A DNA stretch of 64,000 bases from Streptomyces sp. NBC_00663. Its GTDB lineage: Bacteria; Actinomycetota; Actinomycetes; Streptomycetales; Streptomycetaceae. A program made the translations under genes and the position numbers. The notes beneath the pieces were generated by a model. The model searched no databases and was not told where the DNA came from. It saw nothing but the letters and a program-made list of their open reading frames with translations. The stretch is taken from assembly GCF_036226885.1 (NCBI RefSeq), contig NZ_CP109027.1, forward strand, positions 5,394,001 through 5,458,000. The letters are read 5' to 3'. This document shows positions 56,499-64,000 of the stretch, one piece after another (position 1 is the first letter of the stretch; each line of letters starts with the position of its first letter).

Positions 56499-57287
56499 TC
56501 ACCGCCCCCTGAACTCCGCGCTCCGCCGCTCCACGAAGGCAGCCACCCCCTCCCGGGCGTCCGCCGTCGTCATGTTGATCTCCTGCGCGGCGGCCTCCGC
56601 GGCGAACGCGGTGGCGCGGTCGGTGTCGAGGGAGGCGTTGACGAGCTGCTTGGTGAGGGCGATCGCGCGGGTCGGCCCCGCGGCGAGGCGGCCGGCCCAC
56701 TCGGCGGCCGTCTTCGCCAGCTCCCCGTCCGGGACGACCCGGTTGACCAGGCCCAGGCGTTCGGCGTCGGCGGCGGTGAGGGCGTCGCCGAAGAACATCA
56801 GCTCCTTCGCGCGCTGCGGGCCGACCAGGCGGGGGAGGAGATAGGCGCCCCCGCCGTCGGGGACGAGGCCGCGTCGTACGAACACCTCGATGAACTTCGC
56901 CGACTCCGCGGCCAGGACGAGGTCGCAGGCGAGCGCGAGATGGGCACCGAGGCCCGCCGCCGTGCCGTTCACCGCCGCGATCACCGGCTTCTCGCAGTCG
57001 AGGACCGCGGCGATCAGACGCTGGGCGCCCAGCCGGAGCATCCGCGCCACGTCCCCCGCGACCCGCTCCCCGGCTGCCGCACCACCACGCAGGTCCGCGC
57101 CCGCGCAGAAGCCGCGCCCGGTCCCGGTGACGACCACGGCCCGCGTCCCCGGGTCGGCCGACGCATCCGCCAACAGCCGGATGAGAAGGTCGCGTTGGCC
57201 GGGGGTGAGGGCGTTGAGGGCCTCGGGCCGGTTGAGGGTGAGATACAGGACCTGGCCGGTGACGGTGTACCCGACGTCATCGCTCAC
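56499..57287 (-). CDS. Enoyl-CoA hydratase (crotonase family)
   Basis: 262 residues. NRPEALNALTPGQRDLLIRL, FCAGADLRGG, NGTAAGLGAHLALACDLVLA and EVFVRRGLVPDGGGAYLLPR follow the crotonase template. The first glutamate region (AAGLGAHLALA) lacks the classical Glu, while the second position is aspartate (PDGGGA), the layout of many PaaG/MenB-like members. GTG 57287 overlaps the stop of the CoA ligase gene. The pair is one transcript behind operators D1/D2. It would act on an enoyl-CoA made by one of the acyl-CoA dehydrogenases. Confidence 0.88.
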   Translation of the reverse strand: MSDDVGYTVTGQVLYLTLNRPEALNALTPGQRDLLIRLLADASADPGTRAVVVTGTGRGFCAGADLRGGAAAGERVAGDVARMLRLGAQRLIAAVLDCEKPVIAAVNGTAAGLGAHLALACDLVLAAESAKFIEVFVRRGLVPDGGGAYLLPRLVGPQRAKELMFFGDALTAADAERLGLVNRVVPDGELAKTAAEWAGRLAAGPTRAIALTKQLVNASLDTDRATAFAAEAAAQEINMTTADAREGVAAFVERRSAEFRGR

Positions 57288-59509
57288 CGGCACACCACCA
57301 GTGCGTCCAGTGCCACCGCGCCCTGGCCGCGTGGCAGGACCATGAGTGGGTTGATGTCCAGCTCGGCCAGTTCGTCGCCGAGTTCCAGGGCCATCCGCTG
57401 CACCCGCAGGACGACCTCGACGAGGGCGTCCACGTCGGCAGGTGGCCGTCCCCGCACCCCGTCGAGCAGTGCCCGACCCCGCAGGTCGCCGAGCATGTCC
57501 CGGGCCTGCTCCTCGGTGAACGGCGGTACGCGTACCGCCACGTCGCGCAGGACCTCCACCAGCACGCCGCCGAGTCCGACCGTGACCGTCGGTCCGAACA
57601 GGTCGTCGTGGGTGACGCCGACGACCATCTCGACGCCCCGCTCGACCATCTGGCAGACCAGCACCCCGTCCAGGGAGACGCCCTCGTAGCGGGCGATGTC
57701 GGTCAACTCCCGGTAGGCGTCGCGGACCTGGCTCGCGGAGGTGAGCCCGATCTTCACCAGGCCCAGCTCGGTCTTGTGGGCGATCTGCGCGCCGGAGGCC
57801 TTCATCACCACCGGGTAGCCGACCAGGCCCGCCGCGCGGACGGCCGCCGCCGCGCTGGTCACCAGTTGCTCGCGCGGCACGCGGATGCCGTACGCCCGCA
57901 GCAGCTGCTTCGCCGCGTGCTCGCTCAGCTGCTGGCCCGGGCGCGTCAGCGCCTGCGCCTTGCGGAAGGACGGGGAGGTGGTGCGGGGGGCCTCGTCGAG
58001 GGGGGAGCGGTAGGCGGCGGTGAAGCGGTGGTGTTCGAGGTAGGCGCGGACCGCGGTGACGCAGTTGCCGACGGTGCGGAAGGTGGCCACCCGGGAGGAG
58101 CCCAACAGGACCTCGCGGTATGCCGGTTCGGTGCCGACCGGCGATCCCCACACCACGCAGACCAGCTTGTCCGTCTGCTCGGCCGCGTCCACCAGGTCCT
58201 GGACCAGCTTGTCGCTGAGCGGCGGGAAGGGGCCGGTGACCGGGCAGATCAGCACGCCGACCGCCGGGTCGTCGAGGATCGCGTCGATGATCTTCCGGCC
58301 GCGGTGGTCGCCGACCGGATGCCCGCCGTTGTCGACGGGGTTGGCGACATTCAGGTACTCGGGTATCCACTGGTGCAGTTCGGCCTGCTTGGCGTCCGAG
58401 AGCGTGGGCAGCTTCAGCCCCGCCTCCGTCGCCAGGTCGGCGAAGTGGGCTCCCGTGCCGCCCGAGATCGAGTAGACGACGACGCCGTCCGCGCGCGGCG
58501 GCCGGGCCCGCGCCAACAGGGCCGCGGTGTCCTGGAGTTCGTCGAGACCGTCGACCCGGATCACGCCGTACTGCCGCATCGCCGCGTCCACCACCGCGTC
58601 CGCGCCGGTCAGCTTGCCGGTGTGGGAGGCGGCCGTGCGGGCGCCGGTTTCGGTGCGGCCCACCTTGACCGCGACCACCGGCACCTTGCGGCGGGCGGCC
58701 CGGTCGGCGGCCAGCAGGAAGGAACGGCCGTCCTTGAGGCCCTCGACGTAGCAGGCGATGGCGCCGACGTCCGGCTGCTCGGCGAAGTAGGAGAGGAAGT
58801 CGGCGGTCTCCAGGTCGGCCTCGTTGCCGGTCGGCGCCCAGTGGGAGAGGCGGATGCCGAGCTCCTGGAGGGCGAAGACGGGGCGCCCCTGGTGCCCGGA
58901 CTGGGTGATGAGGGCGATCGCCGGTCCGACGAGGTCGTCACGGAAGTGCTCGAAGGCGTTGAGGTTGGTGTTCGGACCGAGCAGCCGCATGCCTGACCGC
59001 CGTACGGCGGCCGTCAGCCGGGCCTGTGCGGCGGCGCCCGCCTCGCCGGTCTCCGCGAACCCGGAGGCGAAGACGACCGCGAACCTCACCTTGGTCTCGG
59101 CGAGTTCCTCGATCACCGGAAGCGGGTCGGCGACCAGCAGGACGGCGAGGTCGACTTGCTCGGGCAGCTCGGCGACGGACGCCACGCAGGGGATGCCGAA
59201 CACGTCCGGACGGCTGGGATGCACCGGGTGCAGCCGGGCCCCGACGCGTTCGGCCCAGCCGAGGAGCTGCCGGGTGACGCCGGTGTTGGGGCGGCCCTCG
59301 GTGTCCGAGGCGCCGATCACGGCGACCGATTCCGGCCGGAAGAAGCGGTCCAGGTCGGGGACGTCGCCGTAGAGCCGGCGGCCGCTGACGTCGAGGTCGT
59401 CGACGTCGGCCGGCCGGCCGTGGACGGCGGGCCCGGGTTGCTCGCCGCATGCGATGGCCCGGGCCCGGCGGGAGTCGGTGGTGAGGGTGCCGTGGGTTGA
59501 TCCAAGCAT
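57284..59509 (-). CDS. ADP-forming-type acetate--CoA ligase family protein
   Basis: 741 residues in the fused ACD/PAT order: CoA-binding Rossmann domain (about 55-170: ESVAVIGASDTEGRPNTGVT), succinyl-CoA-ligase-like domains (about 180-480, with the phosphohistidine-type segment ASHTGKLTGADAVVD) and a C-terminal ATP-grasp domain (about 510-735: GIRVPREQLVTSAAAAVRAA, VMKASGAQIAHKTELGLVKI). No GNAT domain, so it is a ligase rather than a protein acetyltransferase. The acid is unknown; being in the regulon suggests it converts or recovers an acyl-CoA. Confidence 0.88.
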   Translation of the reverse strand: MLGSTHGTLTTDSRRARAIACGEQPGPAVHGRPADVDDLDVSGRRLYGDVPDLDRFFRPESVAVIGASDTEGRPNTGVTRQLLGWAERVGARLHPVHPSRPDVFGIPCVASVAELPEQVDLAVLLVADPLPVIEELAETKVRFAVVFASGFAETGEAGAAAQARLTAAVRRSGMRLLGPNTNLNAFEHFRDDLVGPAIALITQSGHQGRPVFALQELGIRLSHWAPTGNEADLETADFLSYFAEQPDVGAIACYVEGLKDGRSFLLAADRAARRKVPVVAVKVGRTETGARTAASHTGKLTGADAVVDAAMRQYGVIRVDGLDELQDTAALLARARPPRADGVVVYSISGGTGAHFADLATEAGLKLPTLSDAKQAELHQWIPEYLNVANPVDNGGHPVGDHRGRKIIDAILDDPAVGVLICPVTGPFPPLSDKLVQDLVDAAEQTDKLVCVVWGSPVGTEPAYREVLLGSSRVATFRTVGNCVTAVRAYLEHHRFTAAYRSPLDEAPRTTSPSFRKAQALTRPGQQLSEHAAKQLLRAYGIRVPREQLVTSAAAAVRAAGLVGYPVVMKASGAQIAHKTELGLVKIGLTSASQVRDAYRELTDIARYEGVSLDGVLVCQMVERGVEMVVGVTHDDLFGPTVTVGLGGVLVEVLRDVAVRVPPFTEEQARDMLGDLRGRALLDGVRGRPPADVDALVEVVLRVQRMALELGDELAELDINPLMVLPRGQGAVALDALVVCR

Positions 59510-59540
59510 CGGTCCGCCCGCTCCTGTGTGACAGCGATTA

Positions 59541-59582
59541 ACTGACGCAGTGTCAGATTAAAGGAACTGACGCTGTGTCAGG
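59541..59582. promoter_or_regulatory. Regulon operators D1 and D2
   Basis: ACTGACG-CAG-TGTCAGA (59541-59557) and ACTGACG-CTG-TGTCAGG (59566-59582), centred 25 bp apart, 32 and 57 nt upstream of the CoA ligase start. Both have the same one-base change in the right arm. Confidence 0.75.
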
Positions 59583-59679
59583 AATGGCCGTGCACGCAAA
59601 GTTGACGCCGGCGTACCGCGTGGGTGTGCCCGCGCCTCGTGAAGGGCGGTCATCCGTGGTCGTACCCGCTGGAGGCGCT

Positions 59680-60888
59680 CTACGTACGTACGGCGTCCAG
59701 CCGGGCCGCGGACCCCGTCCGGGCGATCGCCTTCGCGATCTTCTCCGCGTCGATCGCCAGCTCGCGGAACATGCCGGAGATGGGGTTGGTGTAGCCGGTG
59801 AAGTAGAGGCCGGGGGCGTTCGGCGGGGTGTGCGGGCCGTGGACGACCGGTCTGCCGCGGGCGTCGAGGACCTTGAGGTGGCCGACCAGACCGTCCAGGG
59901 CGCGGACGTAGCCGGTCGCCGCGATCACCGCGTCCGGGCCGACACGGTCGCCGTCGGCGAGGACGACCTTGCCGTCCTCGAAGCTCTCGACGGCGGCGAC
60001 GATCTCCACCCTGCCCGCCCGGACGGCGTCGATGAGGCCGACGTCCTGGACCGGGATGGCACCCTCGTTGACCCGGCTGTAGAGGCCGCTGTCGGGGCGG
60101 GGCAGGCCCTGGGCGGACAGGTCGGGCACGCTCAGCTTGGCCATGGGGCCCGCCAGGCGGTCGACCAGGCCGACCGGGAGACGGCGGACCAGGACGCCGG
60201 TGTACTGGGCGGCCCAGCCGGCCGTCGAGCGGCGGACGATGTGCGGGGCGGTGCGCACGGAGAGGCGCACCCGGGAGGCGCCGCCCTCCACCAGGTCCAC
60301 GGCGATCTCCGCGCCGGTGTTGCCGACGCCGACGACGAGCACGTCACGTCCCGCGTAGGGCTCGGGGTTGCGGTACTCCGAGGCGTGCACGAGGTCGCCG
60401 GTGTAGGCGTCACGGCCGGGCCACTCGGGCAGTCGCGGGGTGTGGTTGTAGCCGGTGGCGACGACCACCGCGGCGCCGGTCAGTTCACGGCCGCCGGTGG
60501 CGTGCAGCAGCCAGCCGGTGCCGTCGGCGGCGCGCTCGACGCGGGAGACCTCGACGCCGGTGACGATCTCCAGCTCGTGGTGCTCGGCGTACTTCTCCAG
60601 ATAGCGCACCACGTTGTCGCGGGACACCCAGCGCCCGAACCTGCGCGGCATCGCCAGGCCCGGCAGGCCGGAGAGGCGGCGGGTGGTGTGCAGATGGAGG
60701 CGGTCGTAGTGGCGCCGCCAGGAGGCGCCGACGCGGTCGGACTTCTCCAGGACGACGGCGCGCACGCCCTGGGCGCGCAGCGCGTACGCGGCGGCGAGCC
60801 CGCCGGGGCCGCCGCCGATGACGTACACGGGGCGGGCGGCGGAGTTCGGCTCCGCCGGGGCTGGAGGGGACGCTGTGGAGTCGGCCAT
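59680..60888 (-). CDS. Flavin-containing monooxygenase-like protein
   Basis: 402 residues. FAD motif VYVIGGGPGGLAAAYALRAQ near the N-terminus, NADPH motif VLVVGVGNTGAEIAVDLVEG in the middle, and the ATGYNHTPRLPEWPG segment of the FMO/YUCCA group. The Baeyer-Villiger fingerprint FxGxxxHxxxWP is only partly kept (YTGDLVHASEYRNP), so an N- or S-oxygenation or a C-hydroxylation is as likely. ATG 60888 is used. It is transcribed toward the CoA ligase, separated from it by 170 nt that hold operators D1/D2, so those boxes lie downstream of it. Confidence 0.87.
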   Translation of the reverse strand: MADSTASPPAPAEPNSAARPVYVIGGGPGGLAAAYALRAQGVRAVVLEKSDRVGASWRRHYDRLHLHTTRRLSGLPGLAMPRRFGRWVSRDNVVRYLEKYAEHHELEIVTGVEVSRVERAADGTGWLLHATGGRELTGAAVVVATGYNHTPRLPEWPGRDAYTGDLVHASEYRNPEPYAGRDVLVVGVGNTGAEIAVDLVEGGASRVRLSVRTAPHIVRRSTAGWAAQYTGVLVRRLPVGLVDRLAGPMAKLSVPDLSAQGLPRPDSGLYSRVNEGAIPVQDVGLIDAVRAGRVEIVAAVESFEDGKVVLADGDRVGPDAVIAATGYVRALDGLVGHLKVLDARGRPVVHGPHTPPNAPGLYFTGYTNPISGMFRELAIDAEKIAKAIARTGSAARLDAVRT

Positions 60889-61041
60889 GAGCGCGAGCGT
60901 AATCACGCGTCCGGTTGATGGGTCTCGGTCAAGACGGGAATTGGTTGCGGATTGATCACGCCTGTAGGAGGAGTGGGTGGGGCTCGTGGCGTAGGACGCC
61001 TGGTTGTGGTGGGCCGGTGCGCGCGTGCCCGCGGAGAAAGG

Positions 61042-61086
61042 CCACGGCGCCGAGCCCGCTTCTCGCGGAGGGGCTCGGCGCCGTGG
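61042..61086 (-). terminator. 16-bp stem terminator after the tannase-like gene
   Basis: CCACGGCGCCGAGCCC (61042-61057) is perfectly complementary to GGGCTCGGCGCCGTGG (61071-61086) around a 13-base loop. In the minus direction it ends in GGCCTTTCTCC. It lies 65 nt past the stop of the esterase gene. Confidence 0.85.
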
Positions 61087-61150
61087 TGTGCGGTGGCCAG
61101 GTTTTTATGACGGGAAACCGGCACCGCGTTCAGGGGGGTGAGGCAGGAGG

Positions 61151-62806
61151 CTACTTCTTCTTCGGGGCCTTGTAGCCCGTCACCTTGGCGATCCAGGTGA
61201 TGAAGTCACCCGGGTCGGTGTTGGCGCCGTGGCCCTGGTCCCAGTAGTAGAGGTGGTTCACGTCGTCGCCGAGGCCCTTCGCGGCGGCGGCGAGGTTGGC
61301 GGAGACCGTCAGCGAGGTGTCGGAGTCCTTCGTGCCGAGGCGGATCCACCAGTGCTTGGTGCGGCCCTCGTTGGGCTTGTCGACCAGGTGGTACATCGGG
61401 TTCATCAGCCGCAGCTTCTCGGGGATGTCGCTGTCGAGCCGGGCGCTGCTGCCCTTGACGTGCTTCAGGCTGTACGCCGTGAAGTGCCGGAACTGGGTGG
61501 TGCCCGTGCCGAACTCGTTGTTGATGTCACCGGCCATCGCGTCGGACGAGTCGGTGGGGAACGTGAACAGGTCGAACGCGGGGGCGTCCTTCTTCCGCGC
61601 GCCCACGTGGGTGAGGAAGTCGGCCCAGGTGAAGGTGGCCTTCTTGCCGTCCCATGTGATGAAGGTGTTGGCGGCGAGGTAGGTCGCGCGGTCGGCGTCC
61701 GAGAGGGCCGCTAGATAGGTGGTGGCCGACGGCTGGATGTACTGCTTGAGCATGTACTCGTCGTAGTTGCGGGCGTTGAGCGTGCCGAAGCCGTTCAGGC
61801 CGCGCAGCTTGAGGCCCGCCTGGTACTCCGCGAACTGGGCCTTGAGCTCCTTCGACACCGTCTGGTCGACCTGCTTGCCGGTGCTCAGGGCGTTGGTGCC
61901 CCAGTTCCACTCGTAGGCGGCGTCGGCGTGCTCCAGGTCGGTGATCGGGCACCAGGCGCCGGTCGCGAAGATCGCGTCCGAGGTGTCGGCGGCGCCGGCC
62001 GCCTTGAGGTACTTGTCGTAGATCGGGCTGTCACCCGACGCGCCGAGCAGCGCGGACACGGCGCCGCCGGCGCTGGTGCCGGTGGAGACGATCCGGTCGA
62101 CGTTGCCGGGGATACGGCCCTTGTTGAAGCGCACGTACCGTACGGCGGCCTTCAGGTCCACGATGACGGCGGGCGCGGTGCCGTAGAACTCGCCGGCGGA
62201 ATTGGTGAGGGTGCGGCCGCGGGCGCCGGGCTCCACGACGACGTATCCGGCCGCCAGAGCCAGGGTGCCCAGGTCGACCATCTTGCCGCCGTTCTGCTGG
62301 GCGGAGCTGCCGGACTCGGTGCCGCCGGCGGAGGCCGAGGCGCTGGGGGAGGCACTGGCCGAGGCGCCGCCACCGCCGGATCCGGTCGGCATGCCGGTCG
62401 AGCCGCCGCCCACGCCGGTGGCCGAGGCGACGGAGGAGGGCATGTACCCGCCGACATGGTTGGCGAAGAGGATCGGCGCGTCGGACGCGTCCACCGCCTT
62501 GCCGTCGATCTCGACCGGAACGCTGACGTTCAGGCTCTGGTACTCCTCGTCCACCGGGTTGGCGACGTAGGTGAGGGCCTTCCAGAAGTGGTAGGCCACC
62601 TCGTGGTCGGTGCCGGCGGCGTCCGCGATCGTGGCCGTCACCTTGGTGTAGCCGTCCGGGTCGAAGACCAGGCTGTCGTCCGTGCTGTCCGAGGCGCTGT
62701 CGGTCGCCGCGCCGGCGCTCAGGGCAATGCCCCCGACCGCCGCGGCGCCCGCCGTCGCGCCGATGCCGATGACGACGTTCCTGCGCTTGATTGCCCTGTG
62801 CTTCAC
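61151..62806 (-). CDS. Subtype B tannase-like secreted alpha/beta-hydrolase
   Basis: 551 residues. An N-terminal RRNVVIGIGATAGAAAVGG looks like a twin-arginine or Sec signal. The catalytic domain has the oxyanion/nucleophile elbow IVSTGTSAGGAVSALLGAS with Ser in G-x-S-x-G, and the distal His in YYWDQGHGANTDPGDFITW. A 45-residue Gly/Ala/Ser run (TGVGGGSTGMPTGSGG, then ASASASPSASASAGG) interrupts the domain after the first beta strands. The fold and ends fit subtype B tannases, which hydrolyse galloyl esters. Gallic-acid release is plausible but untested. A 16-bp stem terminator follows. Confidence 0.83.
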   Translation of the reverse strand: MKHRAIKRRNVVIGIGATAGAAAVGGIALSAGAATDSASDSTDDSLVFDPDGYTKVTATIADAAGTDHEVAYHFWKALTYVANPVDEEYQSLNVSVPVEIDGKAVDASDAPILFANHVGGYMPSSVASATGVGGGSTGMPTGSGGGGASASASPSASASAGGTESGSSAQQNGGKMVDLGTLALAAGYVVVEPGARGRTLTNSAGEFYGTAPAVIVDLKAAVRYVRFNKGRIPGNVDRIVSTGTSAGGAVSALLGASGDSPIYDKYLKAAGAADTSDAIFATGAWCPITDLEHADAAYEWNWGTNALSTGKQVDQTVSKELKAQFAEYQAGLKLRGLNGFGTLNARNYDEYMLKQYIQPSATTYLAALSDADRATYLAANTFITWDGKKATFTWADFLTHVGARKKDAPAFDLFTFPTDSSDAMAGDINNEFGTGTTQFRHFTAYSLKHVKGSSARLDSDIPEKLRLMNPMYHLVDKPNEGRTKHWWIRLGTKDSDTSLTVSANLAAAAKGLGDDVNHLYYWDQGHGANTDPGDFITWIAKVTGYKAPKKK

Positions 62807-62972
62807 GGTTGGCTCCCTCGGCGGCTTCTGCTTACGGAAGCGAACGTATCCAGAGTGCGGACAAAATTGCCAACAATCCGTGGGTATTCTCAGGGACTGC
62901 TCAGATTCTCAGCGGCCGCACAGGCTTCTCTCATCTCCTCTCACCCGCACTCCGGTCTTCCGGGGCCGGTCC

Positions 62973-62991
62973 ATCTGACGTACCGTCAGAT
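62973..62991. promoter_or_regulatory. Regulon operator E
   Basis: ATCTGACG-TAC-CGTCAGAT, the best copy in the window (8-bp perfect arms). It ends 3 nt before the DoxX ATG. There is no ribosome site, so the mRNA is probably leaderless and the box overlaps the -10 region. Confidence 0.82.
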
Positions 62992-62994
62992 CTC

Positions 62995-63441
62995 ATGGAC
63001 ACGATCTGGCTCACCGGTGCGGAATGGCTGGCCGTCCTGCGCATAGGTCTCGGGCTGTGGTGGCTGGAGAGCTGGCGGCACAAGGACAAGAAGACGTGGT
63101 TCGAGGGCGGCGGGATCACCTGGGCCGCGGACATCGCCGCCAAGCACCGGTGGACCCCGGTCCGCAGCGGCTTCGACGTGGTCGTGACGCCGCGCCCGAA
63201 GACGATGGCGTACGTCGTCGCCTACGCGGAACTGGCCCTCGGCCTCGGTCTGGTCCTCGGTCTGCTCACGCCCGTCGCCCTGGTCGGCGGGCTGCTGCTC
63301 AACGCCCTCTACTTCACGCTCATGATCCACGACTGGGCCGAGCAGGGGCAGAACTCGATGATGGCGCTGATCTCGGTGGTCGGCCTGTTCGGGATGTCCT
63401 GGCAGACATGGTCGCTGGACAGCGCGCTGGGCTGGTTCTGA
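62995..63441 (+). CDS. DoxX-family membrane protein
   Basis: 148 residues. WLTGAEWLAVLRIGLGLWWLESWRHK is the N-terminal membrane segment, followed by AYAELALGLGLVLGLLTPVALVGGLLLNALYFT and SMMALISVVGLFGMSW. The DoxX family holds thiosulfate:quinone oxidoreductase subunits and thiol-stress integral proteins; its role here is unclear. ATG 62995 lies 3 nt past operator E with no Shine-Dalgarno sequence. Its stop overlaps the DUF35 gene start (TGATG). Confidence 0.87.
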   Translation: MDTIWLTGAEWLAVLRIGLGLWWLESWRHKDKKTWFEGGGITWAADIAAKHRWTPVRSGFDVVVTPRPKTMAYVVAYAELALGLGLVLGLLTPVALVGGLLLNALYFTLMIHDWAEQGQNSMMALISVVGLFGMSWQTWSLDSALGWF

Positions 63442-63836
63442 TGAGCGCGGCGCGGCACAACGTCCCCGAGGCCGACGCCTTCACCCGTACGTACTGGGAC
63501 GCGGCGGCGGAGGGCACCCTTGTGATCCGCCACTGCCGCGCCTGCGACCGCCCCCACCACTACCCCCGCGAGTTCTGCCCGCACTGCTGGAGCGAGGACG
63601 TGCAATGGCGGCCGGCGAGCGGCCGGGCCGAGCTCTACACATGGTCCGTCGTCCACCGCAACGACCTGCCGCCCTTCGGCGAGCGCACCCCGTACATCGC
63701 CGCGGTCGTCCAACTCGCCGAGGGACCGCGGATGATGACGGAGGTGGTGGACGCCCCGCCCGAGACCCTGTGCGCGGGCATGGAACTCCAGGCCGGCTTC
63801 CGCGACGGGATCCCGGTGTTCCGGCCCCGGGGATGA
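63441..63836 (+). CDS. DUF35 zinc-ribbon OB-fold acyl-CoA-associated protein
   Basis: 131 residues. The N-terminal zinc ribbon CRACDRPHHYPREFCPHC has four cysteines, and an OB-fold follows (ELYTWSVVHRNDLPPFGERT). DUF35 proteins are partners of thiolases or act as acyl-CoA scaffolds, as in the steroid-degrading ChsH2/Ltp2 and archaeal HMG-CoA synthase complexes. No thiolase gene is in the window; it may lie just to the right. Co-transcribed with DoxX under operator E. Confidence 0.9.
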   Translation: MSAARHNVPEADAFTRTYWDAAAEGTLVIRHCRACDRPHHYPREFCPHCWSEDVQWRPASGRAELYTWSVVHRNDLPPFGERTPYIAAVVQLAEGPRMMTEVVDAPPETLCAGMELQAGFRDGIPVFRPRG

Positions 63837-63880
63837 TCGACGGCCCCCTTTTTTGCGGCGCCGCGGTATTCAATGGCCCG

Positions 63881-64000
63881 ATGGCTCCTACACGCGCACG
63901 GACCCCGAGTCCCCACCCGGCCCCCGAAGTGCTCGGACACGGGCTGCGGTTGAGCCCCTGGGACCCGGACTCCGAGGCCGACGCCGCGACCTGGCTGCGC
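63881..64000 (+). CDS. Probable GNAT N-acetyltransferase (3' truncated)
   Basis: The frame from ATG 63881 is open to the window edge (40 codons). After an Arg/Pro/Thr leader it reads LGHGLRLSPWDPDSEADAAT then WLR, the first strand and helix expected of a RimJ/RimL-type GNAT protein. Too short for a firm call. Confidence 0.45.
   Translation, partial: MAPTRARTPSPHPAPEVLGHGLRLSPWDPDSEADAATWLR

Noticed and set aside
1..64000. tRNA, rRNA or known riboswitch
   Set aside because: No T-loop/acceptor-stem pattern, rRNA segment, or cobalamin, TPP, SAM or c-di-AMP riboswitch core was recognised on either strand; a covariance-model scan would be needed to exclude weak cases.

Overview
The window is high-GC actinobacterial chromosome and almost certainly Streptomyces: GC-rich third positions, many GTG starts, ATGA/GTGA overlaps, mycothiol-type DinB proteins, a BldD/NsdA-style HTH-plus-helical-repeat regulator, a SpoIIE/RsbW-type ATPase and an STAS anti-anti-sigma factor. 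From memory, the order acyl-CoA carboxylase, cinnamate/4-coumarate CoA ligase, pdxH, citrate synthase, SIS protein, dmdR1 (iron regulator), ABC pair, purU, ECF sigma, STAS, EF-hand resembles the SCO4380-SCO4411 stretch of S. coelicolor. No rRNA, tRNA, CRISPR array, transposase or phage gene is visible.

1-13.7 kb: the end of a FemX-type gene and a DMT transporter, followed by an eleven-unit 40/48-bp tandem repeat array between convergent genes. Then comes a tightly coupled eight-gene catabolic operon (DinB/mycothiol protein, AtuA/DUF1446, carboxylase beta and alpha, acyl-CoA dehydrogenase, 4CL-like ligase, enoyl-CoA hydratase, TetR). Its first gene is preceded by a TetR-type palindrome. Together these look like an acid-activating, Liu/Atu-like carboxylation pathway.

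13.7-40.5 kb: mostly core functions. They include pdxH, a second citrate synthase, a 2OG-Fe(II) oxygenase behind a 24-residue Arg/His/Cys leader peptide, regulators (two LysR), a PAS-GAF protein, a SIS protein and dmdR1 with a long antisense frame. After these lie an alpha/beta-hydrolase lacking its nucleophile, an ABC exporter, a primase-like protein, a phospho-ligand-like membrane protein, a branched-chain-type binding lipoprotein, purU, DUF4097, an ECF sigma with a zinc anti-sigma fused to a mycothiol/DinB domain, STAS and calerythrin.

40.5-64 kb: a second, dispersed catabolic region. It holds an acyl-CoA ligase, amidohydrolase, a two-subunit acyl-CoA dehydrogenase, cyclase-type hydrolase, SDR, a third acyl-CoA dehydrogenase, zinc alcohol dehydrogenase, transporters, AraC regulator, flavin reductase, crotonase, ADP-forming-type CoA ligase, flavin monooxygenase, tannase-like esterase, DoxX and a DUF35 protein. 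Five promoters spread over 21 kb carry copies of one palindrome, NCTGACG-N3-CGTCAGN. This ties the transcription units into one apparent regulon whose TetR-like regulator is not encoded in the window. That regulon is the most interesting signal here. Copies of a Streptomyces intergenic repeat are scattered around, one of them inside an acyl-CoA dehydrogenase reading frame.
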